A stretch of DNA of 64,000 nt, taken from positions 1,240,001 to 1,304,000 of the forward strand of contig NZ_CP182493.1 of NCBI RefSeq assembly GCF_052056295.1, read 5' to 3'. Each line of letters starts with the position of its first letter. Position 1 is the stretch's first letter. A model generated the notes under the pieces. It did no database searches and was not told the DNA's origin. It worked only from the letters and a program-made list of their open reading frames with translations. The position numbers and the translations under genes are program-made. The DNA is from Catenovulum sp052056295. GTDB lineage: Bacteria > Pseudomonadota > Gammaproteobacteria > Enterobacterales > Alteromonadaceae. Shown in pieces: positions 60,714 to 64,000 of the stretch.

Positions 60714-61826
60714 TTAGCTATCACGTAAAAAGCGCCTATGTGTACCTATCGCCATAATAATGCCAAAACCTGCCATTATGGTCACCATAGATGTACCACC
60801 ATAACTAACAAGGGGTAACGGCACTCCAACCACAGGCAATATCCCCGAGACCATACCCATGTTAACAAACACATATACAAAAAAGGTTAGCGTAATACTA
60901 CCGGCGAGTAATTTAGTAAAAGCATCTGGTGCTCGAATCGCGATTATCATGCCACGCGCAATAATATAAAAATAGATGGCTAATAATAACAACACACCTA
61001 CCCAGCCAAATTCTTCAGCAAATACGGCAAAGATAAAGTCAGTGTGGCGCTCAGGTAAAAACTCAAGTTGCGACTGTGTGCCTTTCAACCAACCTTTACC
61101 CCACATACCACCTGAGCCTATAGCTATTTTTGATTGGATAATGTGGTAACCCGAACCTAAAGGATCACTCTCTGGATTCAAAAAAGTTAATACCCGTTGC
61201 TTTTGGTAATCATGCATGTAGAAGTACCAAAGTATTGGTGCGGTAATTAAACCTAAAATGGTAAAACCACCAATTAAGTGCCAACTTAACCCGGCTAAAA
61301 ACAATACAAATAAGCCAGAAGAAGCGATTAATAACGACGTACCTAAATCAGGTTGTTTGGCAATTAACATAGTCGGGAACATGATTAATGCGAACCCAGC
61401 CATAGAATAACCTATGCTTGGTGGCAAAGGTTTGCGTGCTATAAACCATGCAATCATGATAGGTACAGCCAGTTTCATCATTTCAGATGGCTGAATTTTT
61501 GTTACACCTATATCTAACCAACGCTGAGCGCCTTTACCCATAGAGCCAAACAACAATACGGCGATTAACAAACAACAGCCACCAATAAATAAAGGTGGTG
61601 CCCAACGTAAATAAAAGCTTGGCGGAATTTGCGCAACAATAAACATCACCCCTAAAGCAATACTTAAGCGGGTAACTTGGCGAGTAATTAATGCTGCATC
61701 TTGGCCTGACGCACTATAAATAATGAACAAACCTGCAACCATCAACACAACTAAACCAAGCAAAAGTGGCGCATCTATATGTAATTTACGTAATAATCCA
61801 GTTTGATTGCCAACTTGCGCGTTCAT
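60714..61826 (-). CDS. mrdB: Peptidoglycan glycosyltransferase RodA (MrdB)
   Basis: SEDS-family polymerase of the elongasome in the inner membrane, 370 residues with about ten hydrophobic spans. Family motifs are GSMGKGAQRWLDIG, the KLAVPIMIAWFIARKP helix, QPDLGTSLLIASSG (with the essential Asp), QSQLEFLPERHTDFIFAVFAEEFGW and PVVGVPLPLVSYGGTSM. It overlaps the mrdA stop by one base, consistent with obligate PBP2-RodA pairing. Confidence 0.97.
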   Translation of the reverse strand: MNAQVGNQTGLLRKLHIDAPLLLGLVVLMVAGLFIIYSASGQDAALITRQVTRLSIALGVMFIVAQIPPSFYLRWAPPLFIGGCCLLIAVLLFGSMGKGAQRWLDIGVTKIQPSEMMKLAVPIMIAWFIARKPLPPSIGYSMAGFALIMFPTMLIAKQPDLGTSLLIASSGLFVLFLAGLSWHLIGGFTILGLITAPILWYFYMHDYQKQRVLTFLNPESDPLGSGYHIIQSKIAIGSGGMWGKGWLKGTQSQLEFLPERHTDFIFAVFAEEFGWVGVLLLLAIYFYIIARGMIIAIRAPDAFTKLLAGSITLTFFVYVFVNMGMVSGILPVVGVPLPLVSYGGTSMVTIMAGFGIIMAIGTHRRFLRDS

Positions 61827-63700
61827 TAAAAATTCTCCGGATAGTGGGCAAAATAATAATCCATCATAGTACGGGCAACCGGCGCTGCATTTTTACCACC
61901 ACCACCAACGTTTTCTATTATCACAGCAACAACAATTTGTGGATCGTCTACAGGTGCAAAACCAACAAATAAAGCGTTGTCTCTGTGGCGCTCGGCAATT
62001 TCATCAGCATCGTATTCTTGGTCTTGCGCTATGCTTATCACCTGCGCCGTACCTGTTTTACCAGCCGCTTTATAACTAACATCACGATAGGCAGCATGGC
62101 CTGAACCAGTTGGTTTCACCACAACCCCTTCCATTGCGGTTTTGATAATTTGCCAATTGCGCTGAGACTTGATTTCTACAGGTCGTCTATCAATTGCCGG
62201 TACTGGCAATTCACCCGTCTGGGTTTTGGTGGTTTTTAATAATTTAGGTTCGAAATGCGTGCCGTCATTTGCCAATATACTGGTTGCGAGTGCAAGTTGA
62301 ATTGGTGTTGCTGTCCAATAACCCTGACCTATACCTATACTAATAGTGTCGCCTGCATACCAAGGTTGACGAAAACGTCCGTACTTCCAATCACGCGAAG
62401 GCATAGTTGCACTGGTTTCTTCGTGAATATCTATGCCCGTCAGTTCGCCAAAACCAAACTGGCTCATAAATTCAGAAATTGAATCCATACCTAACCGCAC
62501 AGCCAGATCGTAATAATAAACGTCACACGACTCTTCAATCGCTTTGTAGATATCAACCCAACCATGACCCCATGCTTTCCAATCACGGTATTTATGTTCA
62601 ATGTCTTTAAGTTGATAATAACCCGGGTCCCAAATACGCGTTTTTGTGGTAATTAAACCTGACTCCAAACCTAACAAACCTATATGAGGTTTAATGGTAG
62701 ATGCTGGCGGATAACGCCCTTGTGTCGCGCGATTAATTAACGGCCGGTCCTTATTACTCAGCAAAGCTTTGTAGTTTTTACTGCTAATGCCATGTACAAA
62801 CAAGTTGGGATCATAACTAGGGTTACTATATATGCTTAAAATACCGTTGTTTTTTGCATCCAACACCACCACAGCACCACGGCGTTCACCTAACGCTTGT
62901 TTGGCGACTTTTTGCATTTCTATATCTAAACTTAAAACTAAATCCTGACCTGGTGTTGGTGGCTGCTCCGACAAAGTTCTAATCGGGCGTCCACGGTTGT
63001 TAACTTCTACCTCTTGATAACCTACCTGCCCATGCAGCGTATCTTCATAATATTTTTCGATGCCAAGTTTGCCTATATCATCCGTGCCTTGATAATTAGC
63101 TGTTTTACCTTCCATTTCGAGGTTATTTGCATCTTTTTGGTTTATTTTCGCTACGTAGCCAATCGCATGTGTGGTTAATTCGGCATATGGATAATGGCGT
63201 TTAAGGCGTGCTTCAATATAAGCGCCATGCAGTCTATGTTGGTTAACTGCAATTATCGCGGCTTCTTCTTCGCTTAAACGCGATTTTAAGACAACAGGTT
63301 TAAATTTGCGTCTTTGTTGACGGGCATTTTTGCTAAAATCTTCAATTAAATCAGCATCGAGTGGGATCAACTCAGTCAGTTCAGCAAGTAACTCACCCAT
63401 ATCATCCACTTGCTCTGGAATAATTTCTAAGCTGTAAAAAGAGGTATTTTCCGCAAGAATTCGGCCAAATCTATCGTAGATTAGCCCTCGATTAGGAGCA
63501 ATCGGTAGTACTTTAATGCGATTGCCATCGGCGCGGGTTTGGTAGTCTTGGTGTTTATCAACTTGTAAGCCACGCATATTTAAAGCGAGTATAGTGCCAA
63601 GTACTACAACCATTACAAGCGCAACTATGACCCGACGAGCAAATAAATTTGCTTCGGCTAAGTGATCTCTAATTGCTACCCTGCGACGCCAATTTAACAT
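61826..63700 (-). CDS. mrdA: Penicillin-binding protein 2, peptidoglycan transpeptidase
   Basis: Class B transpeptidase of the elongasome, 624 residues from the ATG at 63700 (a TTG codon directly before it is in frame). One N-terminal membrane helix (about 24-44), a pedestal domain (ANRGLIYDRFGRILAEN, DIGKLGIEKYYEDTLHG), and the transpeptidase domain with S-x-x-K in PASTIKPHIG, SCD in IEESCDVYYYDLA and KTG in AAGKTGTAQVIS. It forms the operon rlmH-mrdA-mrdB and starts 3 bp after the rlmH stop. Confidence 0.97.
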   Translation of the reverse strand: MLNWRRRVAIRDHLAEANLFARRVIVALVMVVVLGTILALNMRGLQVDKHQDYQTRADGNRIKVLPIAPNRGLIYDRFGRILAENTSFYSLEIIPEQVDDMGELLAELTELIPLDADLIEDFSKNARQQRRKFKPVVLKSRLSEEEAAIIAVNQHRLHGAYIEARLKRHYPYAELTTHAIGYVAKINQKDANNLEMEGKTANYQGTDDIGKLGIEKYYEDTLHGQVGYQEVEVNNRGRPIRTLSEQPPTPGQDLVLSLDIEMQKVAKQALGERRGAVVVLDAKNNGILSIYSNPSYDPNLFVHGISSKNYKALLSNKDRPLINRATQGRYPPASTIKPHIGLLGLESGLITTKTRIWDPGYYQLKDIEHKYRDWKAWGHGWVDIYKAIEESCDVYYYDLAVRLGMDSISEFMSQFGFGELTGIDIHEETSATMPSRDWKYGRFRQPWYAGDTISIGIGQGYWTATPIQLALATSILANDGTHFEPKLLKTTKTQTGELPVPAIDRRPVEIKSQRNWQIIKTAMEGVVVKPTGSGHAAYRDVSYKAAGKTGTAQVISIAQDQEYDADEIAERHRDNALFVGFAPVDDPQIVVAVIIENVGGGGKNAAPVARTMMDYYFAHYPENF

Positions 63701-63703
63701 CAA

Positions 63704-64000
63704 CTATTCTCTGTGATACGGATGATTTTGGGTAACACTCCAAGCACGGTACAAACCTTCAGCAACAATCACACGCACCATAGGATGAGGCAAAGTTAAT
63801 GCAGACAACGACCATTTTTGTTCGGACGCAGCAATACAAGCAGGCGCTAAACCTTCTGGGCCACCAACTAATAAACTAACATCACGGCCGTCTTGCATCC
63901 AACTTTCTAATTGTTGGGCAAGCTTGGGGGTAGTCCAGCTTTTACCTGTCACTTCTAACGTGACTATGCGGTTGCCTTTACCGACAGCAGCTAACATTAA
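63704..64000 (-). CDS. rlmH: 23S rRNA (pseudouridine1915-N3)-methyltransferase RlmH (5' part outside window)
   Basis: SPOUT-class methyltransferase acting on the 70S ribosome. Only about the last 99 residues lie in the window; the frame continues to the right edge, so the internal ATG at 63997 is not the true start. The SAM-knot part is present: DVSLLVGGPEGLAPACIAAS, SLSALTLPHPMVRVIVAE and the conserved C-terminus YRAWSVTQNHPYHRE. Confidence 0.95.
   Translation of the reverse strand, partial: LMLAAVGKGNRIVTLEVTGKSWTTPKLAQQLESWMQDGRDVSLLVGGPEGLAPACIAASEQKWSLSALTLPHPMVRVIVAEGLYRAWSVTQNHPYHRE

Noticed and set aside
63997..63997. ATG at 63997 as the start of rlmH
   Set aside because: The frame continues to the window edge and the product would lack the N-terminal third of RlmH; the gene is cut, not short.

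Overview
The window looks like a chromosomal segment from a marine gammaproteobacterium of the Alteromonadales. This is inferred from the S10-spc-alpha ribosomal block with E. coli-like leaders, the rlmH-mrdA-mrdB-rlpA-dacA-ybeD-lipB-lipA cell-wall/lipoate block, dusA, gltBD, modest GC content and many secreted carbohydrate-active enzymes. A polysaccharide degrader such as Catenovulum is plausible, but the genus cannot be fixed from the sequence alone.

Region 1 (1-22.5 kb) is an accessory beta-glucan utilisation locus. It holds four secreted or lipid-anchored GH5 glycosidases (one cut by the window edge, two carrying CBM modules), a GH3 beta-glucosidase lipoprotein, an exported alpha/beta hydrolase, a 1111-residue TonB-dependent receptor with a co-directional flavin-dependent tryptophan-halogenase-family gene, a membrane-anchored AraC-type regulator divergent from the receptor, a lipoprotein of the ADP-ribosylglycohydrolase family, two paralogous periplasmic sugar-binding-like proteins without a permease, and a soluble GAF histidine kinase without a response regulator. 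The likely flow is: surface cleavage by GH5 enzymes, uptake through the receptor, and periplasmic hydrolysis by GH3. The binding proteins, kinase and AraC protein are candidate sensors.

Region 2 (22.5-36.5 kb) is the ribosomal protein cluster on the minus strand, from rpsJ to rplQ with secY and rpoA. It is divided into S10, spc and alpha operons by visible signals: an S10 promoter and long leader, a terminator plus extended -10 promoter between rpsQ and rplN, a hairpin terminator after rpmJ, and a well-conserved S4-binding alpha-operon leader before rpsM.

Region 3 (36.5-52.4 kb) has a GAF-GspE/PilB-like ATPase, a lone GH2 enzyme, folE2, gltBD, dusA, a six-TM chemoreceptor overlapped by a small Cys-rich membrane protein that starts with TTG, and a tRNA Phe-Thr-Phe operon with a consensus-like promoter.

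Region 4 (52.5-64 kb) has a second TonB-dependent receptor, then lipA-lipB-ybeD, dacA, rlpA, an unusual diiron ODP-like protein coupled to a minimal chemoreceptor-like protein, a 268-bp highly structured inverted-repeat element, mrdB, mrdA and the end of rlmH. The structured element and the ODP/receptor-like pair sit inside an otherwise conserved cell-wall locus and are the most unusual features of the window.
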